DNA of 64,000 nucleotides from RUG563 sp045590215 (GCA_045590215.1 JAZNQO010000035.1:1-64000); one strand, 5' to 3'; positions 55,948 through 64,000 are shown, counted from the first letter of the stretch. Program-made: numbers and translations. Notes: generated by a model not told the origin, from the letters alone.

Positions 55948-55986
55948 GGGGGAACCATTCTTTGATTTTCAAAGAATGGTCCCCCC
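55948..55986. other. Long perfect hairpin downstream of valS
   Basis: GGGGGAACCATTCTTTGA and TCAAAGAATGGTCCCCCC pair over 17-18 bases with one mismatch around a 3-base loop, 11 bases beyond the valS stop. There is no T-run, but the strength of the stem suggests transcript end formation or message protection. Confidence 0.6.
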
Positions 55987-55997
55987 GAAATAATCTC

Positions 55998-58712
55998 TTA
56001 CCCCAGCTCCGCAATGCGGGCTTCGAGGCTGATAAGCATTTGCTTGTTCTTTTCCAGCTTTTCCTTTTCGGCGGCCACCAGATTGGCAGGAGCCTTGCTG
56101 ATGAAGCCGGGGTTATTCAGCTTGCCTTCGGCACGGGCAATTTCGCCCATGATATTATTCTTTTCCTTGTTCAGGCGAGCCTTTTCTTTTTCAAAGTCCA
56201 CAAGCTCGCCAAGGGGAATGAAGAATTCGCCGGTCTGGCAGACGGCACTGACGGTCTTTTCTTCGATCGTCTGATCGGCAGCAAGCATTTCCAGCGCAGA
56301 AACGCCGGCCATACGGGCGAAGTATACTTCGGCACCGGCGATGGCATCCTGCCAGCCTGCGTTGGCACGAACCATGAGCCGGGCACGCATGGAGGGCTGC
56401 ACGTTCATGTTGGCACGGATGTTGCGGATGGCACGAATCATTTCCATGATGCCTTCCATCTGGGCAGACTGGGCAGGGAAAGAATAGGCATCGTTCACGG
56501 TGGGCCAATCGGCCAGCATGCAGGAAGATTCTTCCTTGCCGGGCAGGTTTTTGTAAACTTCTTCGGTGAGGAAAGGCATGAAGGGATGGAGCAGGCGCAA
56601 AAGGCCGCTGAGCACATGCTGCAAAACAGCACGCACGGCCGCCTTGCGGCTCATATCTTCGCCAAGCAGGCCGCCCTTGGCCAGCTCGATATACCAATCG
56701 CAGAACTCGCTCCAGATGAAATCATAAATCTTCTGGGCGGCGAGACCATAGTCCGCTTCTTCAAAGTGGGCGGAAATTTCGGCCACGGCTTCGTTATAGC
56801 GGGTCAAAATCCACTGATCGGGCAGAAGCAGTTTCTTGCCTTCCAGGGTTTCTTCGCCGTCCAAGTTCATGAGCACGAAGCGGCTGGCGTTCCAGACCTT
56901 ATTGGCAAAGTTCCGGGCCATTTCCACCTTTTCGGTGGAGAAGCGGGTATCGTTGCCGGGGCTGATGCCCATGACGAGGGAGAAGCGCAGGGCGTCGGCA
57001 CCGTACTGGTCAATGATTTCCAGGGGATCCACGCCGTTGCCGAGGGACTTTGACATCTTGCGGCCCAAGGCATCACGTACGAGGCCATGGATGACCACGG
57101 TGTCAAAGGGCACCTGCCCCATGTTTTCAAGGGAGGAGAAAATCATGCGGCTGACCCAGAAACCGATGATGTCATAGCCGGTAACAAGGGTATTGGTGGG
57201 GAAGAAGTAAGAGAGGTCTTCCGTCTGCTTCGGCCAGCCGAGGGTAGAGAAGGGCCAGAGCGCAGAGGAGAACCAGGTGTCCAAAACGTCTTCGTCCTGG
57301 GTAAGGTTTGCGCAGCCGCAGTGATCGCAATGGGTGGGGTCGTCCATGGAGACGATCACCTTACCGCAATCTGGGCAATACCATGCCGGAATCCGGTGCC
57401 CCCACCACAATTGACGGGAAATGCACCAGTCACGGGTGTTGCGCATCCAGTTCATATACGCCTTGCCAAAACGATCGGGCAGGAAACGGGTTTCGCCCTT
57501 TTCCACGCATTCGATGGCAGGCTTGGCCAGGGGCTCCATCTTCACGAACCACTGCTTGGATACCATGGGTTCGATAACGGTATGGCAGCGGTAGCAAGTG
57601 CCAACTTCGTGCTTGAGGGGCTCGATTTCTTTGAGAAGGCCAAGGGCGGTCAAGTCTTCAACGATGGCTTTCCGGGCGTCCTTGGTGGTCATGCCGGCGT
57701 ACTTGCCGCAGTCCAGCACATGGGGCTCATTGACGCTGGCCTTGCCTTCGGCAAAGAGGGCATCGGCGGCGGCCTTATCGGCAGCACCGGTCATATGGCC
57801 GTCATAGGTGAAAACACGCATGATGGGCAGGTCATGCCGCTGACCCACTTCATAGTCGTTGGGGTCATGGGCAGGGGTGATTTTAACCACGCCGGTACCC
57901 TTTTCCATATCGGCATGCTCGTCGCAGACGATGGGGATTTCCTTGTCAATCAAAGGCAGCACTACATGGCAGCCATGGAGATGCTTATACCGGGGGTCTT
58001 CGGGGTTGATGGCAACGGCGGTATCGCCCAGCATGGTTTCGGGACGGGTGGTGGCCAGCTCCAGCATTTCGCCGGTTTCCTTCACGGGGTAGAGGATATG
58101 CCAGAAATTGCCGTCTTTTTCTTCGTATTCCACTTCGGCGTCGGAAATGGAGGTGTTGCAGCAGGGGCACCAGTTGATCAGGCGGTTGCCCTGATAAATG
58201 AGGCCTTTTTCATACAGCCGCACGAACACTTCACGCACGGCGTGGGAGCAGCCTTCGTCCATGGTGAAGCGTTCACGGCTCCAGTCGCAGGAGGCACCCA
58301 TGCGGCGAAGCTGTTTGGTGATGCGTCCGCCGTATTCGTTTTTCCATGCCCAAGCATGTTCAAGGAAGCCTTCACGACCCAGCATTTCCTTGGTGAGGCC
58401 TTCGCTGCGCAGCTTTTCCACAACCTTCACTTCCGTGGCGATGGATGCGTGATCCGTGCCGGGAAGCCAGAGGGTGGGGTCGCCCTTCATGCGGTGATAG
58501 CGGATGAGGCTATCCTGCAAAACGCCGTCCATGGCGTGGCCCATGTGCAATTGGCCGGTAACATTGGGGGGCGGCATGACGATGGTGAAAGGCTTTTTGG
58601 ATTTATCAATTTTTGGGGTAAAGGCACCGGAAGCTTCCCATTTTTCATAGGTTTCTTTTTCGATGGCCTGGGGGTTATAGGTTTTTTCCATGCTGAAGAT
58701 TTGTTCGCTCAT
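55998..58712 (-). CDS. valS: Valyl-tRNA synthetase
   Basis: A 904-residue class Ia synthetase charging tRNA-Val. The HIGH-type motif is PPPNVTGQLHMGHAMDG near residue 50 and KMSKS is RKMSKSLGNGVDPLEII near 530. The editing domain lies between (LATTRPETMLGDTAVAINPE). Zinc-type cysteines appear as CPDCGKVIVS...CDHCG. The C-terminal coiled coil (LVDFEKEKARLNKEKNNIMG) is the ValS tRNA-binding arm. GGAGGG lies upstream of the ATG at 58712. A T-box leader with a GUC specifier controls it. The protein is complete and of ordinary length. Confidence 0.97.
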   Translation of the reverse strand: MSEQIFSMEKTYNPQAIEKETYEKWEASGAFTPKIDKSKKPFTIVMPPPNVTGQLHMGHAMDGVLQDSLIRYHRMKGDPTLWLPGTDHASIATEVKVVEKLRSEGLTKEMLGREGFLEHAWAWKNEYGGRITKQLRRMGASCDWSRERFTMDEGCSHAVREVFVRLYEKGLIYQGNRLINWCPCCNTSISDAEVEYEEKDGNFWHILYPVKETGEMLELATTRPETMLGDTAVAINPEDPRYKHLHGCHVVLPLIDKEIPIVCDEHADMEKGTGVVKITPAHDPNDYEVGQRHDLPIMRVFTYDGHMTGAADKAAADALFAEGKASVNEPHVLDCGKYAGMTTKDARKAIVEDLTALGLLKEIEPLKHEVGTCYRCHTVIEPMVSKQWFVKMEPLAKPAIECVEKGETRFLPDRFGKAYMNWMRNTRDWCISRQLWWGHRIPAWYCPDCGKVIVSMDDPTHCDHCGCANLTQDEDVLDTWFSSALWPFSTLGWPKQTEDLSYFFPTNTLVTGYDIIGFWVSRMIFSSLENMGQVPFDTVVIHGLVRDALGRKMSKSLGNGVDPLEIIDQYGADALRFSLVMGISPGNDTRFSTEKVEMARNFANKVWNASRFVLMNLDGEETLEGKKLLLPDQWILTRYNEAVAEISAHFEEADYGLAAQKIYDFIWSEFCDWYIELAKGGLLGEDMSRKAAVRAVLQHVLSGLLRLLHPFMPFLTEEVYKNLPGKEESSCMLADWPTVNDAYSFPAQSAQMEGIMEMIRAIRNIRANMNVQPSMRARLMVRANAGWQDAIAGAEVYFARMAGVSALEMLAADQTIEEKTVSAVCQTGEFFIPLGELVDFEKEKARLNKEKNNIMGEIARAEGKLNNPGFISKAPANLVAAEKEKLEKNKQMLISLEARIAELG

Positions 58713-58737
58713 GGCATTTCCCTCCTTTAACAATAAA

Positions 58738-58960
58738 CAAAAAGCCGCCGCCATCCGAAAGGACGGGGCGACCCGTGGTACCACCTTTATTCGCAAGGAT
58801 GCTTTCGCATCATTGCCTTGACACGCTGTAACGGGCGCAGCCCGTGCGAACTACTGCGATTTCATCCGCTGCCCTCCGGGGCGACATTCAGCCTTTTTCC
58901 ACCCAAGCAGTCTTTCAGCCGGTGAACTGCTCTCTCTGATGGGGAATGGGGCTTACTCCT
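58738..58960 (-). ncRNA. T-box riboswitch leader of valS, specifier GUC (Val)
   Basis: On the minus strand: GAGAGAGCAG near 58938-58929 begins stem I. The specifier segment CTGAATGTCGCCCCGGAGG has GTC at 58885-58883. The T-box AAGGTGGTACCACGGG lies at 58787-58772. The terminator GCCCCGTCC...GGATGGCGGCGGC ends in TTTTTG at about 58738. Uncharged tRNA-Val would stabilise the antiterminator and allow valS transcription. The leader follows rpmF on the same strand, with no clear promoter between them. Confidence 0.9.
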
Positions 58961-58993
58961 CCCGTTCTTTGGGCTTATGTGCAGAAAAGGAAC

Positions 58994-59185
58994 TTACGCG
59001 TTCTTTTCTTCGTCAACAGTGATGACCTGCTTGCCATCGTAATAGCCGCAATTTTTGCAGACACGATGAGCCAGCTTCATCTTGTGGCACTGTTTGCATT
59101 CCACGATAGCGGGAAGCTGAAGCTTCCAATTGGCACGACGGCTGCGGCCACGAGCCTTGGATACTTTTCCTTTGGGCAGAGCCAT
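58994..59185 (-). CDS. rpmF: 50S ribosomal protein L32
   Basis: A 63-residue L32. It begins MALPKGKVSKARGRSRRANW and has the zinc site IVECKQCHKM...AHRVCKNCGYYDGKQVI with four Cys. GGAGGTGTAATT precedes the ATG at 59185; frames that extend further upstream are inside yceD. It starts 2 bases after the yceD stop, the usual yceD-rpmF pairing. The C-terminus is acidic (VDEEKNA). Confidence 0.97.
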   Translation of the reverse strand: MALPKGKVSKARGRSRRANWKLQLPAIVECKQCHKMKLAHRVCKNCGYYDGKQVITVDEEKNA

Positions 59186-59187
59186 AA

Positions 59188-59718
59188 TTACACCTCCTGA
59201 TCCTTTGTCAGCAATTGCTGCAATGCCGAAAAAGGATGCTGGTCGGGCATGTCCTTCTGGCAAGCATGCGAAGTTTGTTCATCCGGCTGCATTTCGTCAA
59301 GCGATGCACATCCGCCTTCACAAGTGAAGCGCATGGGCAATTCCAGCACAGCCAGTGTCAGCGCCAAGTGGGCCAAGTCCACTTTAGAACCTTCAAATTC
59401 AAGGCGCTCGTCATCCTCGTCGTCTAAGGGCTCTTCCTGATGGGGGAAGCGGCCGATGCGGGTGAAGATTTCGTCAAATTCCACCTCAATGGGGAACAGG
59501 ACGGGCTTCAGGCACCCAGCGCACGTGCCGTGCGCCGCCGCTGTGAGAAGGCCTGTGATATGCAGGTTCTCACCCAGCATGGAAAAATGCCCTTCCAGGA
59601 GAACATCCGTAAAGGTAACTTCCTCACCGAAAATCTCCTGCGGGGGGATGCAGTCATTATGAGCGAAAGGAATTTCCTCGCCCGGGGCACGCAAAGCCCG
59701 GGAAACATCCAGCAGCAT
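59188..59718 (-). CDS. YceD family protein (DUF177)
   Basis: A 176-residue YceD protein, a partner of rpmF in most bacteria, linked to 23S rRNA handling or ribosome assembly. Typical features are HGTCAGCLKPVLFPIEVEFD with two Cys, an acidic stretch (EEPLDDEDDERLEFEG), and LALTLAVLELPMRFTCEGGC near the end. GGAGGGG lies 6-7 bases before the ATG at 59718, deciding against the ATG at 59736. A TTGACA/TATAAT promoter lies just upstream. It is the first gene of the yceD-rpmF-valS unit. Confidence 0.88.
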   Translation of the reverse strand: MLLDVSRALRAPGEEIPFAHNDCIPPQEIFGEEVTFTDVLLEGHFSMLGENLHITGLLTAAAHGTCAGCLKPVLFPIEVEFDEIFTRIGRFPHQEEPLDDEDDERLEFEGSKVDLAHLALTLAVLELPMRFTCEGGCASLDEMQPDEQTSHACQKDMPDQHPFSALQQLLTKDQEV

Positions 59719-59747
59719 GCACACCCCTCCAATCATGACCGTGTGAT

Positions 59748-59777
59748 ATTATACCTTTTCTTGCCCTGATTTGTCAA
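59748..59777 (-). promoter_or_regulatory. Sigma-A promoter of the yceD-rpmF-valS unit
   Basis: On the minus strand TTGACA (59777-59772), 18 bp and TATAAT (59753-59748), 29 bases before the yceD start. Confidence 0.75.
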
Positions 59778-59879
59778 TGGGTTTTTGAAACTTTCTTGAG
59801 AATTTACAGGCATAAATAAAACGAAACAAAGAAGTATCGGAAATTTCTGTTTACTGTTGTAAATTTTTATTGGAATGGC

Positions 59880-59909
59880 TTGTTTTTCTTGGTGATTTGT
59901 GGTTATAAT
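59880..59909 (+). promoter_or_regulatory. Promoter of the secreted SH3-domain protein gene
   Basis: TTGTTT at 59880-59885, an 18-bp spacer and TATAAT at 59904-59909, 61 bases before the start codon. Confidence 0.6.
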
Positions 59910-59970
59910 GAATGTGTCAGAAAAAACGAATGTTATCATTTGCAGGCGATAGAGGAGGTTGTTTTCTGTT

Positions 59971-61401
59971 ATGAAAAAAATACTTTCCGTGTTATGCGTT
60001 TTGGCTTTAGTATTGGCCATGCTGCCGTTTTCTGCCATGGCTGAAAGCAAGGTGACCGGTCTATGGAATTTCACCAAGGCGGTCTACAACGGCTTAACCT
60101 ATCCGGCCGCCGCATTTCCTTCCTTGGATATGACGCTGACGGTGGAGGAAGGCAACAGCTTTTTTATGATCGGCCAGCATCAGGATGCCAGCGGCAGCTA
60201 TACTTTTGACGATCCCGATTTGCAACTGGACAACAACTGGAAATTCACCCTGAACAATAGCGATACCCTTTCTTCCCTCTACCAGAACATCATCATGATT
60301 CTGGAGCGGGTGGCGCAGGAAGAAACGCCGGAAGAAAATGAGCCTACCGTGCCGCCGCAGGGGAATGAGCCGGAGGATGACCCTGCCGATAAACCGGAAG
60401 AAGATAAGCCCACGGAAGATAAACCCGAAGAAGATAAGCCGGAGGACGATAAGCCCTCTACCCCCGGCGTGATTGCCATCAAGGTGGTCAAAACGGGCAA
60501 TGACGGCGGCCTCGCCCTGCGCACCGAATGCAAGCAGATTAAGAAAACCCTGATCCGCTATTACCCAAACGGCACCAAGGTGGACGTACACGCCATTTCC
60601 GGCGGATGGGCGTTTGTGACGGTGAACGGCGAAACGGGCTATATGATGGATAAGTTCCTGTCTACGGTTTGGGAAGCCGAGCCGGAAGAAGATGAACCCA
60701 CGGAAAAGCCGGAAGATAAGCCTACGGAAGATGAACCGGAAGAAGACAAGCCGACGGAAAATGACCCTGCGGACAAGCCGGAAGATGAAAAGCCGGAAGA
60801 AGATAAACCCGAAGAGGATAAGCCGGAAGAAGATAAGCCTTCTGCCCCTGTGGTGATGGCCAAGAAAGTGGTCAGAACGGGTAACAGCGGCGGCTTGGCC
60901 TTGCGCACGGCCTGCGACAGAAGCAGCAAAACCCTGATCCGTTTCTATGCAAACGGCACCAAGGTGGACGTACATGCCATCGAGGACGGCTGGGCTTTGG
61001 TGACAGTGAACGGCGAAACGGGCTATATGATGGATAAGTATCTGGCCATGGTGCAGGAAGAAGAGCCGGAAGAAGATAAACCGACGGAAGAGGAGCCTGC
61101 TGGAAAGCCAGAGGATGAAAAGCCGGAAGAAGACAAGCCTGCGGAAGACGAGCCTGCCGACAAGCCCGAAGAAAACAAACCCTCCGCCCCTGCCGTGATC
61201 GGCACCAAGGTGATTCACACGGGCAATGATGGCGGTTTGGCTCTGCGCACGGCCTGCAACAGAAGCAGCAAAACCCTGATTGGCTTCTTTGACAACGGCA
61301 CGGTGGTGTCCATCCACAGCATTAAGGACGGCTGGGCTCATGTGACGGTGAACGGCCAGACGGGCTATATGATGGACCGTTATCTGAAAAACGCCGAATA
61401 A
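59971..61401 (+). CDS. Secreted protein with three SH3 domains joined by Glu/Pro/Lys-rich repeats
   Basis: A 476-residue protein with signal peptide MKKILSVLCVLALVLAMLPF ending near AMA. Residues about 23-110 form a unique N-terminal domain without recognised family. Three bacterial SH3 (SH3_3) repeats follow, near 170-235, 295-355 and 415-476. Each has GLALRT, a KTLIRxYxNGTKVDVH-like segment, a GW.. V(T)VNGETGYM motif and ends at DKYL or DRYL. They are joined by linkers built of repeats such as DEPADKPEEDKPTEDKPEED. These probably span the cell wall. The ATG at 59971 is 12 bases after GAGGAGG; a TTG immediately after that site is less likely. It may bind peptidoglycan through SH3. The linkers are made of near-identical DNA units and could vary in number. 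Function unknown. Confidence 0.8.
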   Translation: MKKILSVLCVLALVLAMLPFSAMAESKVTGLWNFTKAVYNGLTYPAAAFPSLDMTLTVEEGNSFFMIGQHQDASGSYTFDDPDLQLDNNWKFTLNNSDTLSSLYQNIIMILERVAQEETPEENEPTVPPQGNEPEDDPADKPEEDKPTEDKPEEDKPEDDKPSTPGVIAIKVVKTGNDGGLALRTECKQIKKTLIRYYPNGTKVDVHAISGGWAFVTVNGETGYMMDKFLSTVWEAEPEEDEPTEKPEDKPTEDEPEEDKPTENDPADKPEDEKPEEDKPEEDKPEEDKPSAPVVMAKKVVRTGNSGGLALRTACDRSSKTLIRFYANGTKVDVHAIEDGWALVTVNGETGYMMDKYLAMVQEEEPEEDKPTEEEPAGKPEDEKPEEDKPAEDEPADKPEENKPSAPAVIGTKVIHTGNDGGLALRTACNRSSKTLIGFFDNGTVVSIHSIKDGWAHVTVNGQTGYMMDRYLKNAE

Positions 61402-61413
61402 AAAGAAATAAAG

Positions 61414-61452
61414 AAAAGATGCTGTTTTCGTGCGGAAGACAGCATCTTTTTT
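61414..61452. terminator. Bidirectional terminator between the SH3 gene and dusB
   Basis: AAAAGATGCTGT and ACAGCATCTTTT form a 12-bp perfect stem around a 13-base loop, with A/T runs on both sides, between two convergent genes. Confidence 0.9.
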
Positions 61453-61453
61453 G

Positions 61454-62389
61454 TTATAGGAGGGTGGAGAGCAGTTCTTTTACTTCGTCCAAGCTGGCGG
61501 CCAAATTCAGCCTGGTGCGCAGCTTGGCCACGCCCCTTTGCCCGGTCACATACCAGCCAAGATGCTTGCGCATTTCCAGCATGCCGCTTTTTTCGCCCTT
61601 CCATGCAATCATCTGCTCGCAGTGGTGTAGGGCGGTTTCCATGATTTCGGGAAAGGTGGGCTTTTCATAAGGCTCATGGGAAAAGGCGGCCTTGATTTCC
61701 TGGAAAAGCCAAGGATTGCCCAAGGCTCCACGGCCGATGGCAAGGGCATCGCAGCCGGTGATTTCAGCGCATTGCAGGGCGGAAGAAGCGTCCCAGATAT
61801 CGCCGTTGGCGGTGACGGGCACGGAAACGGCCTTGCGAACCTTGGCAATTTCCTCCCAGTTGGCTTTGCCGGAATACTGCTGCTTTCGGGTGCGGCCATG
61901 GATGGTGAGAGCGGCGGCACCGGCATCGGTGACGGCTTTGGCAAAATCCACGGCGTTGATGGATTCTTCATCCCAGCCGATACGCATCTTTACCGTAACC
62001 GGCAAAAGGGAAGCTTTCACGCACCGCCGCACGATTTCCGCCGCCAGTGGAATATCCTTCATCAGGGCACTGCCGCTTTGGCCGCCTACCACCTTCTGCG
62101 CCGGGCAGCCCATATTGATATCAACAGCGCAAAACAGCCCCATTTCCGAAAGCCGTGCCGCCGCCGCTTCCATATGCACGGGGTCGGAGCCGAAAATCTG
62201 CACGGCAAGAGGGCCTTCGTTTTCCTGCCGTGCCAGCAGGAAGCGATAGGCGTTGCGATCCTTGGGGGCAGTTAAAAAGCCTTGGGCAGACACCATTTCG
62301 GTGGTGGCCAAGTCACAGCCGTGTTCAAAGCAAAGGCCGCGAAACACCTGATCGGTGATTCCGGCCATGGGGGCAAGGGCAAGATACAT
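61454..62389 (-). CDS. dusB: tRNA-dihydrouridine synthase
   Basis: A 311-residue flavin enzyme reducing uridine to dihydrouridine in tRNA D-loops. LALAPMAGITDQVFRGLCFE is the FMN-site start. The catalytic Cys lies in VDINMGCPAQKVVGGQSGSA near 95. VTVKMRIGWDEES, LTIHGRTRKQQYSGKANWEE, VTANGDIW and ALAIGRGALGNPWLF match family motifs. The ATG at 62389 has GAGG 7 bases upstream; an ATG at 62401 overlaps the stop of the preceding gene as ATGA and is the alternative. It is the last gene on the minus strand here and shares a terminator with the SH3 gene. Confidence 0.94.
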   Translation of the reverse strand: MYLALAPMAGITDQVFRGLCFEHGCDLATTEMVSAQGFLTAPKDRNAYRFLLARQENEGPLAVQIFGSDPVHMEAAAARLSEMGLFCAVDINMGCPAQKVVGGQSGSALMKDIPLAAEIVRRCVKASLLPVTVKMRIGWDEESINAVDFAKAVTDAGAAALTIHGRTRKQQYSGKANWEEIAKVRKAVSVPVTANGDIWDASSALQCAEITGCDALAIGRGALGNPWLFQEIKAAFSHEPYEKPTFPEIMETALHHCEQMIAWKGEKSGMLEMRKHLGWYVTGQRGVAKLRTRLNLAASLDEVKELLSTLL

Positions 62390-62397
62390 AGGATTCC

Positions 62398-62931
62398 TCA
62401 TTCGTTATTGATGTATTGCACGGCGGTCAGGTTTTTGATGCGCCATTGGTTGTTTTCCTTGGTCAGCAGTACGTTATACTGCACCGTCTGCCATTTGGGC
62501 TGATTGGGCAGGGAGAGGCTTTGCGCCGCCTCCCGGACGGAGGCTTTCAGCTTGCCGTCGATGCCGGGGATGGATTCGGTGATGGTGGCGGTAGCGGTAT
62601 CCTCCCACGGCCAGCACCAGAAGGAATTGAGCTGGATGCGATGGTCAATGCCGGTCACGGAATAATAATTCCGATAGATGGAGGAGCCGTTTTGCACGTC
62701 CAATAGCATGGGGTCTCTTTCCAGATAGGCCGGGGCGAAATAGACGGAAAGGTCGTCCTGACTATCCATCAGCACAACCTGTGCCCGCTTTGCCATGCCG
62801 TCCTTCATAATAATATAGATATTGGTGGCGTTCATGGAGAAATAAAAGGCAGTGGTAATAAGCCCCAGCACTATCAGGATGATCAACAGCCGAGACGCAA
62901 TATACCAAATTAGCCTGCGTAAATACTTCAC
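62398..62931 (-). CDS. Single-pass membrane protein of unknown function
   Basis: A 177-residue protein with one membrane helix (about 8-30, IASRLLIILIVLGLITTAFY). The extracytoplasmic domain begins NATNIYIIMKDGMAKRAQVV and contains several aromatic and charged strands; it ends WQTVQYNVLLTKENNQWRIK. This resembles NTF2-like or IMS-like accessory domains only loosely, and I do not recognise the family. The start is a GTG at 62931 with AAGGAG upstream. Frames extending to 63024 lack a ribosome-binding site. Its stop overlaps the possible dusB start, so the two are coupled. A TGGTATACT extended -10 lies near 62984-62975 on the minus strand. Confidence 0.7.
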   Translation of the reverse strand: MKYLRRLIWYIASRLLIILIVLGLITTAFYFSMNATNIYIIMKDGMAKRAQVVLMDSQDDLSVYFAPAYLERDPMLLDVQNGSSIYRNYYSVTGIDHRIQLNSFWCWPWEDTATATITESIPGIDGKLKASVREAAQSLSLPNQPKWQTVQYNVLLTKENNQWRIKNLTAVQYINNE

Positions 62932-63074
62932 GGAACATGCTCCTTCTAAAACCTGCGCAAAAATGCACATCATCAGTATACCACGAATGCCGCCAAAACG
63001 AAAGGGGCGGCGGCGCACTTGCACAAAAAAGAAACGAAAGAGAAGCGCGATTTCATCCCTTAAAAGGAATAAGG

Positions 63075-63104
63075 TTGAATAGCGGCAGGGGAATGTGCTA
63101 TAAT
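63075..63104 (+). promoter_or_regulatory. Promoter of murG
   Basis: TTGAAT at 63075-63080, an 18-bp spacer and TATAAT at 63099-63104, within TGTGCTATAAT, 38 bases before the start codon. Confidence 0.65.
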
Positions 63105-63142
63105 GAAAAGGTAAGAAATGTTAAAGGAGGCGCGGACGAAAA

Positions 63143-64000
63143 GTGAAGCGCATTGTGTTAACCGGCGGCGGCACCGCAGGGCATGTGACCCCCCATCTGG
63201 CCGTTTTGCCGCATTTGAAGGAAAAGGGCTATGAGGTGCACTACATCGGCACCAAAAACGGCATTGAACAGCAGATGATGGGAGGGCTGGAGGGCGTTTC
63301 CTATCATGCCGTGCAAAGCGGCAAGCTGCGCCGGTATTTTGACTGGAAAAACTTTACCGACCCCTTCCGGGTGATTGCCGGGGCGTTTCAAAGTGCCCAT
63401 CTGATTGGCAAAATCAAGCCGGACGTGTGCTTTTCCAAGGGCGGCTTTGTTTCTGTGCCCGTGGTGATTGGGGCATGGCTGCATGGAGTGCCGGTACTTT
63501 GCCATGAGAGCGATTTGACCCCCGGCCTTGCCAATAAAATTGCGGCGAAATTTGCCAAGAAGGTGGCGACTACCTTCCCTGAATGTGCCGAAGCGTTGGG
63601 GAAGAAGGGCGTCTTTACCGGCACACCGCTGCGTCCGGAACTCTTCAGCGGCAAACGGGAGGACGGCCTTGCCCTGTGCGGCTTTTCCGGGGAAAAGCCG
63701 GTTCTGATGATGATGGGCGGCAGCCTGGGGGCTCAAAAGGTGAATCAGGCCCTTCGGGAAGCCTTGCCCAAGCTCCTTGAAAAAATGGACGTGGTGCATA
63801 TCACCGGCAAGGGCAATCTGGACGAAAGCCTGATGACGCTGCCCGGCTATAAGCAATTTGCGTTTATCAGCGAAGAGCTGCCTTCTGTTTTTGCCTGTGC
63901 GGATTATGTTTTGTCCCGTGCCGGCAGCAATGCCCTATGCGAATTTCAGGCTCTGAAAAAGCCCATGCTGCTGGTTCCCTATCCCAAGGGGGCCAGCCGG
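63143..64000 (+). CDS. murG: UDP-N-acetylglucosamine--lipid I transferase MurG (3' end outside window)
   Basis: The first 286 codons of MurG, which adds GlcNAc to lipid I to form lipid II at the inner membrane face. The start is a GTG at 63143 with AAAGGAGG upstream. Signatures are MKRIVLTGGGTAGHVTPHLA, IGTKNGIEQQMM, DVCFSKGGFVSVPVVIGAW, VLCHESDLTPGLANKIAAKF, MMMGGSLGAQKVNQALREAL and DYVLSRAGSNALCEFQALKK. The frame remains open at the window edge, where about 70 more residues are expected. It has its own promoter, so it is not obviously in a dcw operon. Confidence 0.96.
   Translation, partial: MKRIVLTGGGTAGHVTPHLAVLPHLKEKGYEVHYIGTKNGIEQQMMGGLEGVSYHAVQSGKLRRYFDWKNFTDPFRVIAGAFQSAHLIGKIKPDVCFSKGGFVSVPVVIGAWLHGVPVLCHESDLTPGLANKIAAKFAKKVATTFPECAEALGKKGVFTGTPLRPELFSGKREDGLALCGFSGEKPVLMMMGGSLGAQKVNQALREALPKLLEKMDVVHITGKGNLDESLMTLPGYKQFAFISEELPSVFACADYVLSRAGSNALCEFQALKKPMLLVPYPKGASR

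Noticed and set aside
60380..61190. Regularly spaced repeats that might suggest a CRISPR array
   Set aside because: The repeats lie in frame inside a secreted protein, have codon-level variation, and lack unique spacers of equal length. No cas gene is present.
60094..61341. Minus-strand frame with Arg/Phe-rich repeats opposite the SH3-domain protein
   Set aside because: It is the antisense image of the Glu/Pro/Lys repeats, without signal or domains.

Overview
The window looks like a chromosomal segment of an anaerobic, probably endospore-forming Firmicute of class Clostridia. The signs are SpoIVB, the GlgC/GlgD pair, SepF, YlmG and DivIVA, two T-box riboswitches, ferredoxin-dependent indolepyruvate oxidoreductase and LuxS. 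I cannot name the species. Vegetative promoters are TTGACA/TTGCGC-like boxes with a 17-18 bp spacer, often with an extended -10 of the form TGTGCTATAAT.

Left edge (1-2.1 kb): the end of an integrated mobile element (excisionase fragment plus tyrosine recombinase) abuts tRNA-Arg(CCT). A truncated second tRNA-Arg copy lies 39 bp beyond, followed by tRNA-Val(CAC). 2.2-8.4 kb: a methyltransferase, a secreted C39-like peptidase, a gene remnant, a beta-lactamase-fold serine hydrolase, a zinc-ribbon/TM2 protein, the sporulation protease SpoIVB and a small secreted peptidoglycan-binding protein.

8.4-14.6 kb: a T-box leader with a UAC (Tyr) specifier precedes acyl-CoA ligase, iorA, iorB, a PaaK-type ligase and an ACT-domain protein. 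The control suggests that this arylacetate/arylpyruvate pathway serves tyrosine supply. 14.7-18 kb: an unknown protein, an ABC exporter and shikimate kinase.

18-31.4 kb: a carbohydrate block. A 2370-residue cyclic beta-1,2-glucan synthase-like protein runs divergently from the glycogen genes glgB, glgC, glgD and glgA. 31.5-33.9 kb: luxS, smpB, tmRNA and a CD3324/ParB-like fusion. 34-37.2 kb: a GltS-like transporter, a PlsC-like acyltransferase and a small membrane protein.

37.3-50 kb: a conserved core in one direction: SecD-like protein (no SecF), recJ, the (p)ppGpp synthetase/hydrolase, a HlyD-like protein, yggS, sepF, yggT and divIVA, then a ROK kinase, mscS-like and tatD. 50-52.7 kb: a truncated uridine kinase, uxaC and a KDPG-aldolase/VOC fusion (hexuronate catabolism).

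52.8-64 kb: rsmH-rsmI, a repeat-rich gap, a HAD hydrolase, yceD-rpmF-(Val T-box)-valS, a secreted SH3 protein with Glu/Pro/Lys-rich repeats, dusB with an upstream membrane protein, and the start of murG, which runs off the right edge.
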